This document shows positions 8,021 to 15,661 of a stretch of DNA of 24,153 nucleotides, in pieces. Made by a program: the position numbers and the translations under genes. The DNA lies in assembly GCA_012026715.1 (NCBI GenBank), contig VEPB01000130.1, forward strand, positions 1-24,153, in the 5' to 3' direction. This DNA is from Methylococcaceae bacterium (lineage in GTDB: Bacteria; Pseudomonadota; Gammaproteobacteria; Methylococcales; Methylococcaceae). Every line of letters begins with the position of its first letter. Positions within the stretch are counted from its first letter, which is position 1. A model generated the notes under the pieces. The model searched no databases. It was not told the origin of the DNA and saw only the letters and a list, made by a program, of their open reading frames with translations.

Positions 8021-9225
8021 GGCGAAATTTCGATATCGACGCAGTTCAGCGCCGATTCCACACGCTCAAGCGCTTCGTCGCGAGTTTCCCCCTCCACGAT
8101 CACAAACCCGAACCGATCCGGGTGCATGCGGATAGCCGGCTGAACGTCACCGGGCTGGCGGAAAAAACCGTAGTGCAGCAATCCTGGCGATGCCTGAAGG
8201 GCCTGTTCGCCGGAAATTCGGCGAATGACGCCCGCGGGAGGAAACCAATAGCGAATCGCCGTCGCCTTGTTCCGTTTGGGCGACAGATCCTCGACCGATA
8301 CCGGTTCACCCAGTGCATGAGAGATCACGGCATCAACCAGGCTGACGCCGGTCGCTGCCGGTATTTGGTGGCTAGCAAACCAGCCACCCGAAAGCCGAGC
8401 CGCCAATTCGATGATCAGCGGGCTTCCATTCTGGTCGAGTACCAGGTCGCCTTTGACGATACCGGTCGTGATACCCATCGCGGTGGCGCCCCGCAGAATG
8501 ACGCGGTCGATGACGGATCGCTGATGCTCGCTGAGGGTCGCGGGTATGGTCCCGCCGTCTTCGATGATGTTGGGCTTGAATTGATTCAGCCGCGAATAAT
8601 TCCGCTCGGAAATTGCCGGGGTATGGCATTGTCCGTCGAGGACAAACGATTCGGTCGAGAGTTGGATTCCCGGCTCGAATTTTTCCAGGATTAGGCGCCC
8701 GGATTCACCCCAGCGCCGGGCTTCGTCGATGCACCAAGGGAGATCGCTTTGCGCGTCGATCAGCAGTACGCCGCGGGCCCCGCGTCCATCCACGGGTTTC
8801 AGCACATACCGCTGATTGTGGCGGTCAGCCGTCAGTACCTCCAACTGATCGGCGTCGGCGACTTCGGTAAACCAGGGACAAGGGACTTGGCTGGACCGGA
8901 AGCGTTCCTTCATCAGGAGTTTGTCCGAGGCGCAACGGGCGGCGTCCAGCGAAATCGAAGGCAACCGGAGTTCGTCTGCCACTCGGGCAACGGTATAGGG
9001 AACGTCGTTGGCGATGGTCATGACGCCGTGGATGGGGTGCTTCCGGGCGAATTCCCTCGCCTGTTCCGCGGTAGCGTCGGGATCGCGTGTCGAGGCGATC
9101 AGTACGTGGTCTGCCAGCTTCAATGCCGGTGCGGACGGATTGGCATCGCTTCCGACGATGTTAAGCCCGCGCCGCTTGGCAGCTTCGTAAGCAGGAATTT
9201 GTTCGGCCCCGCCGCCGACGATCAT
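8017..9225 (-). CDS. ATP-grasp carboxylate-amine ligase-like protein
   Basis: 402 residues from ATG 9225, which has an AGGA eight to nine nt upstream and begins right at MIVGGGAEQIPAYEAAKRRG. A GTG at 9255 gives a longer form overlapping the SDR gene and is less likely. The order is that of PurK/carbamoyl-phosphate-synthase-like ATP-grasp enzymes: N-terminal Rossmann-like domain (GLNIVGSDANPSAPAL), ATP-lid Lys in RYVLKPVDGRGARGV, LILEKFEPG, and the metal-binding IIELAARLSGGWFASH. The family activates a carboxylate as acyl phosphate and joins it to an amine or thiol. Next to a NeuB-like synthase and an aminotransferase, it could attach an amino acid to a sugar amine; this is inference. It is joined to the NeuB-like gene by an ATGA overlap. 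Confidence 0.8.
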   Translation of the reverse strand: MIVGGGAEQIPAYEAAKRRGLNIVGSDANPSAPALKLADHVLIASTRDPDATAEQAREFARKHPIHGVMTIANDVPYTVARVADELRLPSISLDAARCASDKLLMKERFRSSQVPCPWFTEVADADQLEVLTADRHNQRYVLKPVDGRGARGVLLIDAQSDLPWCIDEARRWGESGRLILEKFEPGIQLSTESFVLDGQCHTPAISERNYSRLNQFKPNIIEDGGTIPATLSEHQRSVIDRVILRGATAMGITTGIVKGDLVLDQNGSPLIIELAARLSGGWFASHQIPAATGVSLVDAVISHALGEPVSVEDLSPKRNKATAIRYWFPPAGVIRRISGEQALQASPGLLHYGFFRQPGDVQPAIRMHPDRFGFVIVEGETRDEALERVESALNCVDIEISP

Positions 9226-9232
9226 CAGGGTC

Positions 9233-9979
9233 CTAGCCAAGCAGGTACATCCCACCGTTCACGTTAAAGGTCTGTCCCGAGATATAGCTCGCCTGGTCGG
9301 AACAGAGATATGCCACCAGAGAGGCGACCTCGTCCGGGGTTCCAAGCCGGCCCATGGGAATACCCGCGACGCGCGCGCGCGCCTGTTCGTCGGTCATTTC
9401 GTCGACGATCATGTCGGTGTCGATCAATCCCGGGGCGACGGCGTTGCTGCAGATTCCCTGCTGGGAATAGAGCTTCGCGAGGGATTTGGTGAAGTTGATC
9501 AGGCCGGCTTTGGCGGCTGCGTAATGGACTTGATAGATTCCACCCCACTGGCCGCCGACCGACGAGAGGTTGACGATGCGACCATACCGCCTTGTCAGCA
9601 TGCCGGGAATCGCCTGCCGGCAGCAACGTACCGCGCCGAGCAGGTTGGTTGATAACATGGTTTCCCAGTCATCGTCCGTGAGCTCCAGGAATGGCTTGAT
9701 CTGAGAAATGCCGGCATTGTTGATCAGGATATCAACCGGGCCTAGCTCGGCTGATATCTGTTTAAAGGCAGTTTCGACCAATCGTTCGGAGTTTATGTCG
9801 ATCTGAAGCGGGATCGCCGCATCGTGTCCACGGCATAATTCCTCCGCCATAGCCCGATTGTTCAGATAACCCACGGCGACCCGATAGCCGCCATCGATCA
9901 GCGCTGCGGCGATTGCGTGACCGATTCCCCGGCTGCCGCCGGTTACCAGGGCTGTTCGTGCTTTCTGTGGTTCGTTCAT
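9233..9979 (-). CDS. Short-chain dehydrogenase/reductase (FabG-like)
   Basis: 248-residue classical SDR. It has the NAD(P)-binding TGGSRGIG (residues 13-20), NNAG (87-90), the catalytic Ser139/140 and YxxxK (Tyr153, Lys157) in HYAAAKAG, and the PGLIDTDM segment. The C-terminus SGQTFNVNGGMYLLG is typical of FabG-like reductases. It interconverts a hydroxyl and a keto group with NAD(P)H. Because it sits between the transketolase C-half (4-nt ATGA overlap) and the ATP-grasp gene, it more likely acts on a sugar than on acyl-ACP. SDRs of this type occur in legionaminic/pseudaminic-like clusters as sugar reductases. Confidence 0.88.
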   Translation of the reverse strand: MNEPQKARTALVTGGSRGIGHAIAAALIDGGYRVAVGYLNNRAMAEELCRGHDAAIPLQIDINSERLVETAFKQISAELGPVDILINNAGISQIKPFLELTDDDWETMLSTNLLGAVRCCRQAIPGMLTRRYGRIVNLSSVGGQWGGIYQVHYAAAKAGLINFTKSLAKLYSQQGICSNAVAPGLIDTDMIVDEMTDEQARARVAGIPMGRLGTPDEVASLVAYLCSDQASYISGQTFNVNGGMYLLG

Positions 9980-10959
9980 TTACGAAGCACTTTTCGCACG
10001 ATGGCGGCTTTGGCTGCCTGAACAATGTGGGGTGCCGTCAGCCGGTATTTTTCCGCCAATTCTTCAGGTTCGCCCGATTCGCCAAAACTGTCGCGTACAC
10101 CGATAAATTCGACGGGGGAAGGCGCCAATTCAGCGAGGCATTCAGCAACGGCGGCCCCCAAGCCGCCATGGATGTTGTGATCTTCCGCGGTGACGAAACA
10201 GCCGGTTTTCTCGGCGCATTCGACGATGAGTTCACGGTCCAGTGGTTTGATCGTCGGCATGTTGACCACTCGCGCTCCAATTCCCTCGGTAGCCAGGATA
10301 TCGGCGGCGTCCAGAGCACGTGCGACTTCGACGCCGCAAGCGATCAGGGAGACGTCGGGGCCTTCCCGCAGAATCTGGCCGCGGCCCAATTCAAACCGGT
10401 GTCCGGGTTCGAACAGACGCCGAGAGGGACTCCGACCGGTACGCATATAGACTGGTCCTTGGTATTCCAGAATGGCGGCTGTGGCCAGTTCGGTCTCGTA
10501 GGGATCGGCGGGGGCAACGACCACCATGCCGGGGATGGCCCGAAAGGCCGCCAGATCCTCCAGGCATTGCGCCGATCCGCCGTCCGGGCCGACATCCAGG
10601 CCTGGGTGGCTGGCGACCAGTTTCACGTCGCGTTTGGCGTAGGCGACGGATAGCCGCGCCTGCTCCAGTGCTCTCAGCATGAACACGGCGAAGGTAGTGG
10701 CGAATACCGGAATTCCGGTTGCTGCGAATCCGCCGGCGGCCGCCACCATATTTTGCTCGGCGATGCCGAATTGATAGAACCGGTCGGGATGGGCGGCCCG
10801 GAACCGATGGACGCCGGTGCCGCCAGCGACGTCGGCGTCGAACACGACAAAGTCGCGGCCGTCCTTAGCCAGTCTTACCAAGGCCCGACCGAAGGCCTCG
10901 CGCAAGGTGTCGCCGGATGAGCCGATTTGCTCGGGTGTGCTAGTTTGACCAGTGGCCAT
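9976..10959 (-). CDS. Transketolase C-terminal subunit (Pyr and C domains)
   Basis: 327-residue half-transketolase carrying the pyrimidine-binding and C-terminal domains. The cofactor-activating Glu68 is in FGIAEQNMVAAAGG. VVFDADVAGG, ASHPGLDVGPDG and VVAPADPYE follow in family order, and RVVNMPTIKPLD lies in the C-terminal domain. It must pair with the preceding TPP-binding subunit, whose gene it overlaps by 20 nt. Housekeeping transketolase in gammaproteobacteria is a single chain of about 660 residues, so this split pair is probably a dedicated enzyme that moves a two-carbon unit to or from a sugar in this pathway. Similar split transketolases occur in LPS, capsule and flagellin-glycan loci; their substrates are rarely known. 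Confidence 0.88.
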   Translation of the reverse strand: MATGQTSTPEQIGSSGDTLREAFGRALVRLAKDGRDFVVFDADVAGGTGVHRFRAAHPDRFYQFGIAEQNMVAAAGGFAATGIPVFATTFAVFMLRALEQARLSVAYAKRDVKLVASHPGLDVGPDGGSAQCLEDLAAFRAIPGMVVVAPADPYETELATAAILEYQGPVYMRTGRSPSRRLFEPGHRFELGRGQILREGPDVSLIACGVEVARALDAADILATEGIGARVVNMPTIKPLDRELIVECAEKTGCFVTAEDHNIHGGLGAAVAECLAELAPSPVEFIGVRDSFGESGEPEELAEKYRLTAPHIVQAAKAAIVRKVLRK

Positions 10960-11791
10960 TGAGATAACCGTCGATTTCGGAAGGACTGGCGCCTAAGTCT
11001 GTCAAAGCTTGCGAGAGGTCGGCGTCGCTCAGCTTGACGCTGCCGTGCCACTCGGGTCGACCTTCCATGAAACCGACCCCTTTACCCTTGAGCGTGTGGG
11101 CGATGATGAAGCTTGGGGTGTCGCAGCGATCGGCTGTTTCCAGGGCAGTCTGGATGGCACTTGGATCATGGCCGTCAATTTCCTGAAGGTGCCAGCCGAA
11201 ACTCCGTATCTTGTCAGCCAGGGGTTCCACTGCCAGCACCTTGGCCAGGTAATCGTCGCTCTGTAGCTTGTTGTAGTCCAGGATGGCGCAGAGCTTTCCC
11301 AGGTTGAAGTGGGCGCCGCACAGCATCGCTTCCCACAATTCCCCTTCCTGTAACTCACCGTCGCCGAGCAGGACGAAGACCCGTGCCAGATTACCCTGGT
11401 GCCGGAGACCCAGGGCCATGCCCAGTGCCGCAGAAAAACCCTGGCCGAGCGAGCCGGTGGAGGTTTCGACCCAAGGCGTCGCGCCGACATGGGGGTGACC
11501 CTGCAGGGAATGGCCCAGTTTACGGAAACCTTTCAGCTGTTGAACCGCAAACATCCCGGATAGAGCGGCCACGGCGTACAGGGCCGGAGCCGAATGACCC
11601 TTCGATAGCACCAAACGGTCGCGCTCCGGCCACTCTGGGTTGGCAGGGTCGTAACGCATGTGCGAGAACAAGCCGATAAGCAGGTCCGTACAGGATAACG
11701 CGCCACCAGGGTGACCGGAGCCCGCTGCGTGTATGGCGAGAAGAACGAGCCGGCGGGCTGTGTTCGCTGAACGCTGGAACTTAATCGTCAT
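10940..11791 (-). CDS. Transketolase N-terminal subunit (TPP-binding)
   Basis: 283 residues from ATG 11791. The frame is open to 11872 but the extra 27 residues are not family-like and run over the truncated fragment. TPP/Mg-binding motif: LLGDGELQEGELWEA...DYNKLQSD. Other motifs are HAAGSGHPGGALSC, LVLSKGHSAPALYA, ETSTGSLGQGF and HTLKGKGVGFMEG. It forms the alpha half of a two-gene transketolase with the next gene. No Shine-Dalgarno is seen before the ATG; the upstream fragment ORF ends 11 nt inside this gene, so its translation may be coupled to that leader. The upstream DNA changes in base composition and holds the remnant of a second, diverged transketolase N-terminus. Confidence 0.87.
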   Translation of the reverse strand: MTIKFQRSANTARRLVLLAIHAAGSGHPGGALSCTDLLIGLFSHMRYDPANPEWPERDRLVLSKGHSAPALYAVAALSGMFAVQQLKGFRKLGHSLQGHPHVGATPWVETSTGSLGQGFSAALGMALGLRHQGNLARVFVLLGDGELQEGELWEAMLCGAHFNLGKLCAILDYNKLQSDDYLAKVLAVEPLADKIRSFGWHLQEIDGHDPSAIQTALETADRCDTPSFIIAHTLKGKGVGFMEGRPEWHGSVKLSDADLSQALTDLGASPSEIDGYLNGHWSN

Positions 11792-11969
11792 TTCTGTTGT
11801 ATGGCGGTTGGGCGGATCGAATATTGAAATTAACGATATCTGTAAGTATGTCGATGCAGGACAAAGTCCCACCTAGGTGCCCTGATTCGGCAGAAAAAGA
11901 GAAAGCCAAAGCCAGTCGTCTGGCTTGTTGGGAAATGTCCGAAAATGCCAGGTTTGTTGCGCAAAGCAT
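11781..11969 (-). pseudogene. Truncated transketolase N-terminal fragment (remnant of a second copy)
   Basis: A 62-residue reading frame whose residues about 16-43 (ARRLALAFSF, then SAESGHLGGTLSC, IDIL) align plainly with the start of the intact transketolase N-subunit (ARRLVLLAIHA, then AGSGHPGGALSC, TDLL). After that the similarity stops and the frame ends at TAA inside the next gene. The DNA differs at most synonymous positions, so this is a diverged homologue rather than a fresh duplication of the neighbour. It keeps the catalytic-pocket SGHxGG segment but nothing of the TPP site, so it cannot be active. It most likely marks a recombination joint where one gene cluster was joined to another. 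It could still act as a translated leader for the intact gene. Confidence 0.75.
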
Positions 11970-12027
11970 GAAATAAATTCAGAATAATTTCGTGTGTTTG
12001 AATTGGTTGGAAAGCCAATGGATTCGC

Positions 12028-13125
12028 TCAGTAGTCGTCTGCTGGGATTGCGTAGAGGACGGTTTCATACACTGTTTGGCTGTGATGGCCCAGGAAAAAC
12101 CGGTATCGCGGATTGATCCGCTTAATATATTGGGGAATCATCCAAATGTCAGCGGGTTTGTGGTAAACGCAAATTTGCAACTTCGGACAGTCGGCTCGGA
12201 GGGTCTCCGATGCACCCTGCAATGCGGCAAGCTCAGCTCCCTCAATATCCATTTTTATCAAATCAATCGAAATGCGATGTTGCCTACGAAAGTCGTCTAT
12301 TGAAACGACTTTAATCTCTTGATCTCCATTTTCGCTAATCCGATGCTGAGCACTTCCAGTGGTGGATCGAGAAAGGCTAGAGGCCGTGGTGGAACTCCAG
12401 AGTCCGCTATTTATGGCAGTGATGACGTCGCTGCGGACAGATTCATCGATGCTGCGAGAAAGCGCCTCATAGTTCGCTGGCTCGGGCTCGAAACTGTATA
12501 TTTTGCCTTGTCCCCCGATCGATTGGTAAAATAAGTTTGCAGTATCTCCAATCCAGGCGCCGCCATCGATTACAACGTCACCTGGAATGGCGTGGACACC
12601 CCTATGCTGGTATTGAGGATAATCGGAGACATCCAGATAAGCGGGATCTAAACTCATGCGGCTCCTGAGAATTCCATAGAGAACATTCTTGGATGCGTCA
12701 TCCTCAAGTAAATCGCAAACATCCTGCGCACCCTTTAAGAATATTTCGTCGAGAAAAAATCGGTGATGGCTCAGCTCAATATTTAATGTCCAGCCTACAT
12801 AGCCCAGCGATATATAGTTCTTTATGCCCAGGGATATAAGCTGATTTGCGATATCTTTTTCCCAGTCGCTTGCAATGACTATCGGGAATTTTGCATCAAC
12901 GGCGGCGGTAGGTGGATTGATGTCGAGCCCAAATAATTGGGAGCCATGCTTAGATGCGTCGTTGTCGACAAAGAAAGCGACTCCTATGGATCTCTTCGTC
13001 AGTTCGCTGTATACAGCCCTTCCGGTTCCGCCGGCGCCAAATACGATCACTTTGGGGGCCGACTCCAAATAGGTCAATGGGTTGACGAGAGGTGTGGCTT
13101 CAAGAATTCTATTTAGATCAGACAT
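12028..13125 (-). CDS. FkbM-family methyltransferase with N-terminal Rossmann-like domain
   Basis: 365 residues from ATG 13125, chosen because AAGG lies 8 nt upstream; an in-frame ATG at 13140 adds five residues. The first 100 residues form a nucleotide/sugar-binding-like Rossmann domain (KVIVFGAGGTGRAVYSEL, FFVDNDASKHG, IVIASDW). The second part is an SAM-dependent FkbM methyltransferase: VVIDGGAWIGDTANLF (SAM loop), IYSFEPEPANYEAL, IKVVSIDDF and LIKMDIEGAELAALQGA. FkbM enzymes O-methylate sugars or other hydroxyls. The N-terminal domain is of the same kind as the C-terminal domain of the radical SAM protein encoded just upstream. The gene lies in the AT-richer part of the block; its end is followed by about 58 nt without a gene before the transketolase fragment. 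Confidence 0.85.
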   Translation of the reverse strand: MSDLNRILEATPLVNPLTYLESAPKVIVFGAGGTGRAVYSELTKRSIGVAFFVDNDASKHGSQLFGLDINPPTAAVDAKFPIVIASDWEKDIANQLISLGIKNYISLGYVGWTLNIELSHHRFFLDEIFLKGAQDVCDLLEDDASKNVLYGILRSRMSLDPAYLDVSDYPQYQHRGVHAIPGDVVIDGGAWIGDTANLFYQSIGGQGKIYSFEPEPANYEALSRSIDESVRSDVITAINSGLWSSTTASSLSRSTTGSAQHRISENGDQEIKVVSIDDFRRQHRISIDLIKMDIEGAELAALQGASETLRADCPKLQICVYHKPADIWMIPQYIKRINPRYRFFLGHHSQTVYETVLYAIPADDY

Positions 13126-13137
13126 GACATTTACCTT
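13126..13137 (-). promoter_or_regulatory. Ribosome binding site deciding the FkbM start
   Basis: On the minus strand AAGG (13137-13134) is followed by 8 nt and then ATG (13125-13123). The alternative ATG at 13140 has no purine-rich site at a proper distance, so the shorter protein is preferred. Confidence 0.5.
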
Positions 13138-13167
13138 CATGATATTGCGGTACGCCTCGCTGGATCA

Positions 13168-14523
13168 TCAGAAAATGCCTGATTTTATTCCAAGCGGCAC
13201 TAGCCACTCTTGGTGCAGGGCGACAGTGATGTTTCTGAGGCCCAGTTGCTGAGCCGATCGCAATATTTCCGGCTCGTAGGAGTAGGAGGTGATTAGTATC
13301 AGATCGGCGGTATGGAGTGTTGGGTCATTTGGAGCGAACACGCGCAATCCAAGAATGGACGTGTCCTGCCTGTCCTTAAGGGAGTCTATGAATCCTGTTA
13401 CGTTGTCCAAAGCGATTTCGCCAAATGTTTTTCTGAGGTAGTAAAGTATTTTTGAGCCGTAGATTCCGGCGCCCCAGAACAATGTCTTCTTTGTCTTTAT
13501 TCCTTCATAAATTCGTTCGAGCGCTTTCTTTACGATATCCGATGAGAGGGCATTGTTGCTGGGTATGGTTCGGTAAAGGTTGTCGGGATAGCTGTCATTG
13601 AGTTTTGGATCGTTTAGGGTAAGCCAGCCTTGGTTATTGGAGAAAAAACCTTGATATTGCTCCGGAAGGCATGTCGACCTGTCGTAACCAACGCACCCGT
13701 TGATCGAAGTGCATGAAATCGGGCCGGTGAGGGGGTTGAAGCCTCCTCTATAGATATTGCCATGGCTTGAATGTATGCTCTCGCAAGTCAGGAATTCACC
13801 GCTTTCCATGTCCAGCACAAAGCTCTTGTGGCCCGCTCTGCATGTCAGCCCAAAGGTATTCATGCCTCCGGGCGTGCGCGAGTACAGTCGTATCAGGCTT
13901 CCTGGCTCATGAGTATGTTTTTCGATGAATTCAAACTCCGCGTCGCTGAAGTCGTTTGGATAGTTCTTGTTGTTGTAGGGACCTTCGAGTACTGATAAGG
14001 TATAAGGCCACCCTTTGGATTGGCATATTGCGATTATTTTTTCGAAGTTCTGAAGTCGATCGGGCAGCGACACCATGACCAGGATGGGGTTGTAATTGGC
14101 GTCAAACAATCTGTTGAATTTTTCCAGAAAGATATCCGGGTTGGCTTCCGGATGGAGCGAGGTCTTTATATAACTTACCCTTTCAGCGGGGACAAGAGAG
14201 CTGAATTTCGTTACGTCAAAAGTCAGATTGGAGAAAAAATAGAAGAAATGTTGGTCCTTGAGGGTGGTAATCAGATGTTCAAATCCAGGATGTATCGTCG
14301 GCTCTCCACCGGACATCCCGATCAGCCAGGTTTTCCCGGATTCGTTGAAAAATTGGATGACACAATTGATGTCGGCTTCGTTGCGACCGCGTCGAACCGC
14401 TTTCTTGATGCGCGGACCGCTACAGTAGACGCAACGATAGTTGCACGCGGTCGAGAGTTCGATGGCACACTCGGCGTCAAATTGAATATTCTTATATCCG
14501 TAGGCTGAGGTGGGAAAGGTCAT
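13168..14523 (-). CDS. Radical SAM protein with auxiliary cysteine region and C-terminal Rossmann-like domain
   Basis: 451 residues. The [4Fe-4S]/SAM site is Cys27-x3-Cys31-x2-Cys34 in ACNYRCVYCSG, followed by GMSGGEPTIHPG (the GGE motif). A SPASM-like stretch has Cys228, Cys247, Cys271, Cys277 and Cys285, which could bind a second cluster. From about residue 345 a Rossmann-like domain (KKTLFWGAGIYGSKIL, VTGFIDSLKD, DLILITSYSYEPEIL) follows, like that at the N-terminus of the neighbouring FkbM protein. Radical SAM/SPASM proteins perform epimerisation, dehydrogenation, C-methylation or peptide modification; the substrate here is unknown. The start codon overlaps the GT2 stop (ATGA). The gene is AT-richer than the flanks, which suggests transfer. 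Confidence 0.85.
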   Translation of the reverse strand: MTFPTSAYGYKNIQFDAECAIELSTACNYRCVYCSGPRIKKAVRRGRNEADINCVIQFFNESGKTWLIGMSGGEPTIHPGFEHLITTLKDQHFFYFFSNLTFDVTKFSSLVPAERVSYIKTSLHPEANPDIFLEKFNRLFDANYNPILVMVSLPDRLQNFEKIIAICQSKGWPYTLSVLEGPYNNKNYPNDFSDAEFEFIEKHTHEPGSLIRLYSRTPGGMNTFGLTCRAGHKSFVLDMESGEFLTCESIHSSHGNIYRGGFNPLTGPISCTSINGCVGYDRSTCLPEQYQGFFSNNQGWLTLNDPKLNDSYPDNLYRTIPSNNALSSDIVKKALERIYEGIKTKKTLFWGAGIYGSKILYYLRKTFGEIALDNVTGFIDSLKDRQDTSILGLRVFAPNDPTLHTADLILITSYSYEPEILRSAQQLGLRNITVALHQEWLVPLGIKSGIF

Positions 14524-15638
14524 CGTATTCTACCGAATTCAATGTAGGTATTGGTTATACGAAAATTTTGATCCTTTAGGTCCCGATTGTATAGGGCGTC
14601 TGCGTAGTTAGGAAACAGCGTAAGGGCATTTATGAAGTATTTCTTGCTATGTTTGTTTTTATAAAGGGAAGTTGCAATGCCCAAGTTATTGAGGCCAGCC
14701 GGCGAGTTTGGGCAGGAGGCTAGGTGTTGGTGCAGGCTGTCGGATGCAACGGCGTAATCCCCGTGCCTGAGGGCTAATGTGCCCAGATAAAAAAGTCGGT
14801 CGGATTCTTGGTCCGGGTGCCATTCATTTTGAGCAGCCGCGTAGGCTTCGTCGAGAATATTTAGATAGATTCCGCGCAGACAGCGCAGGCGGTTAATTTC
14901 TCCATCCGAATAATTTCTTTCCCGATAGAGGTCGGCGATGAAATCCGTCGTATACTTGGTAAGAATGACATTGGTTGCGCGGAGGCTGGATGCCAGATCG
15001 GAGCTGAGTGATCCGCCGGTTATTCGATATTCCAGACCCACGGCAGGGATGCGCGCAAACGTGCGCCCCGCAGCACTGCATTTTAGCCAATAGTCATAAT
15101 CTTCCGAATATCGAAGCGATGGGTCAAAGTCAATGCTATGAAAGCAACTTCGCGATATTAACGGATGGGGTAGCATCACGTTTCGCTCGAATAGGCGGGT
15201 GAAGCAGCGATCGCTCTCGATAAATTTGGGGACATCGAGGATGCCGGGCAACGTTTGGGATCTCTGATCGATTTGGGCGTAGCGGTCAATAACGAGATCG
15301 GAGCCAGTGGATTTATGTCCTGCTAGCAGGGATTCGATTCGGCCGGGATACATCCGATCATCGGCATCCAGCCAGACCAGAAAATCTCCTGAGCATTCGA
15401 ATTTCAATCGCTGCCGGGCGTACCCAATGCCGTTATTGACTTCGGATCGAATAATTCGAATCCTCGGGTCGTGAAAGGAGCGCAATAGCTGCTCCGTATT
15501 ATCTGTGCTGCCGTCATCGTATACTAATACTTCTATTATCGGATAGGTTTGAGCCAGGGCGGATTGAATGGCTTCGCCGAGGAACTTCGCACAATTGTAA
15601 GTGCCGATTCCGATAGTCACCAACGGTTTGGGGTTCAT
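14520..15638 (-). CDS. Family 2 glycosyltransferase with C-terminal TPR-like region
   Basis: 372 residues. It has the GT-A fold start PLVTIGIGTYNCAKFLGEAIQSAL, the nucleotide-binding DDGSTD (41-46), the metal-binding DADD (91-94) and the later YSEDYDYWLKC acceptor region, as in GT2 inverting transferases that extend O-antigen, capsule or glycoprotein glycans. After about residue 275 there are helical TPR-like units (YLGTLALRHGDYAVASDSL, PAGLNNLGIATSLY, NALTLFPNYADALYN), unusual for a simple GT2 and suited to binding a protein partner. It is cytoplasmic with no membrane helices. It follows the aminotransferase by 23 nt and overlaps the radical SAM gene by 4 nt. The base composition is AT-richer than the surrounding genes. 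Confidence 0.88.
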   Translation of the reverse strand: MNPKPLVTIGIGTYNCAKFLGEAIQSALAQTYPIIEVLVYDDGSTDNTEQLLRSFHDPRIRIIRSEVNNGIGYARQRLKFECSGDFLVWLDADDRMYPGRIESLLAGHKSTGSDLVIDRYAQIDQRSQTLPGILDVPKFIESDRCFTRLFERNVMLPHPLISRSCFHSIDFDPSLRYSEDYDYWLKCSAAGRTFARIPAVGLEYRITGGSLSSDLASSLRATNVILTKYTTDFIADLYRERNYSDGEINRLRCLRGIYLNILDEAYAAAQNEWHPDQESDRLFYLGTLALRHGDYAVASDSLHQHLASCPNSPAGLNNLGIATSLYKNKHSKKYFINALTLFPNYADALYNRDLKDQNFRITNTYIEFGRIR

Positions 15639-15661
15639 GTCCTGCCTCCGAGGCTATCGAG

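Noticed and set aside
7163..9979. Canonical pseudaminic or legionaminic acid operon
   Set aside because: Only NeuB-like and PseG-like members are present; dehydratase, DegT-type aminotransferase, acetyltransferase and CMP-transferase are missing from the block.
9976..11791. A frameshifted single housekeeping transketolase (tktA)
   Set aside because: Both halves have proper starts and stops and overlap by 20 nt in the manner of coupled genes. Split transketolases are a known architecture.
11830..12018. Second 62-residue minus-strand frame overlapping the transketolase fragment
   Set aside because: It is the other-frame reading of the same DNA; only the 11781-11969 frame shows transketolase similarity.
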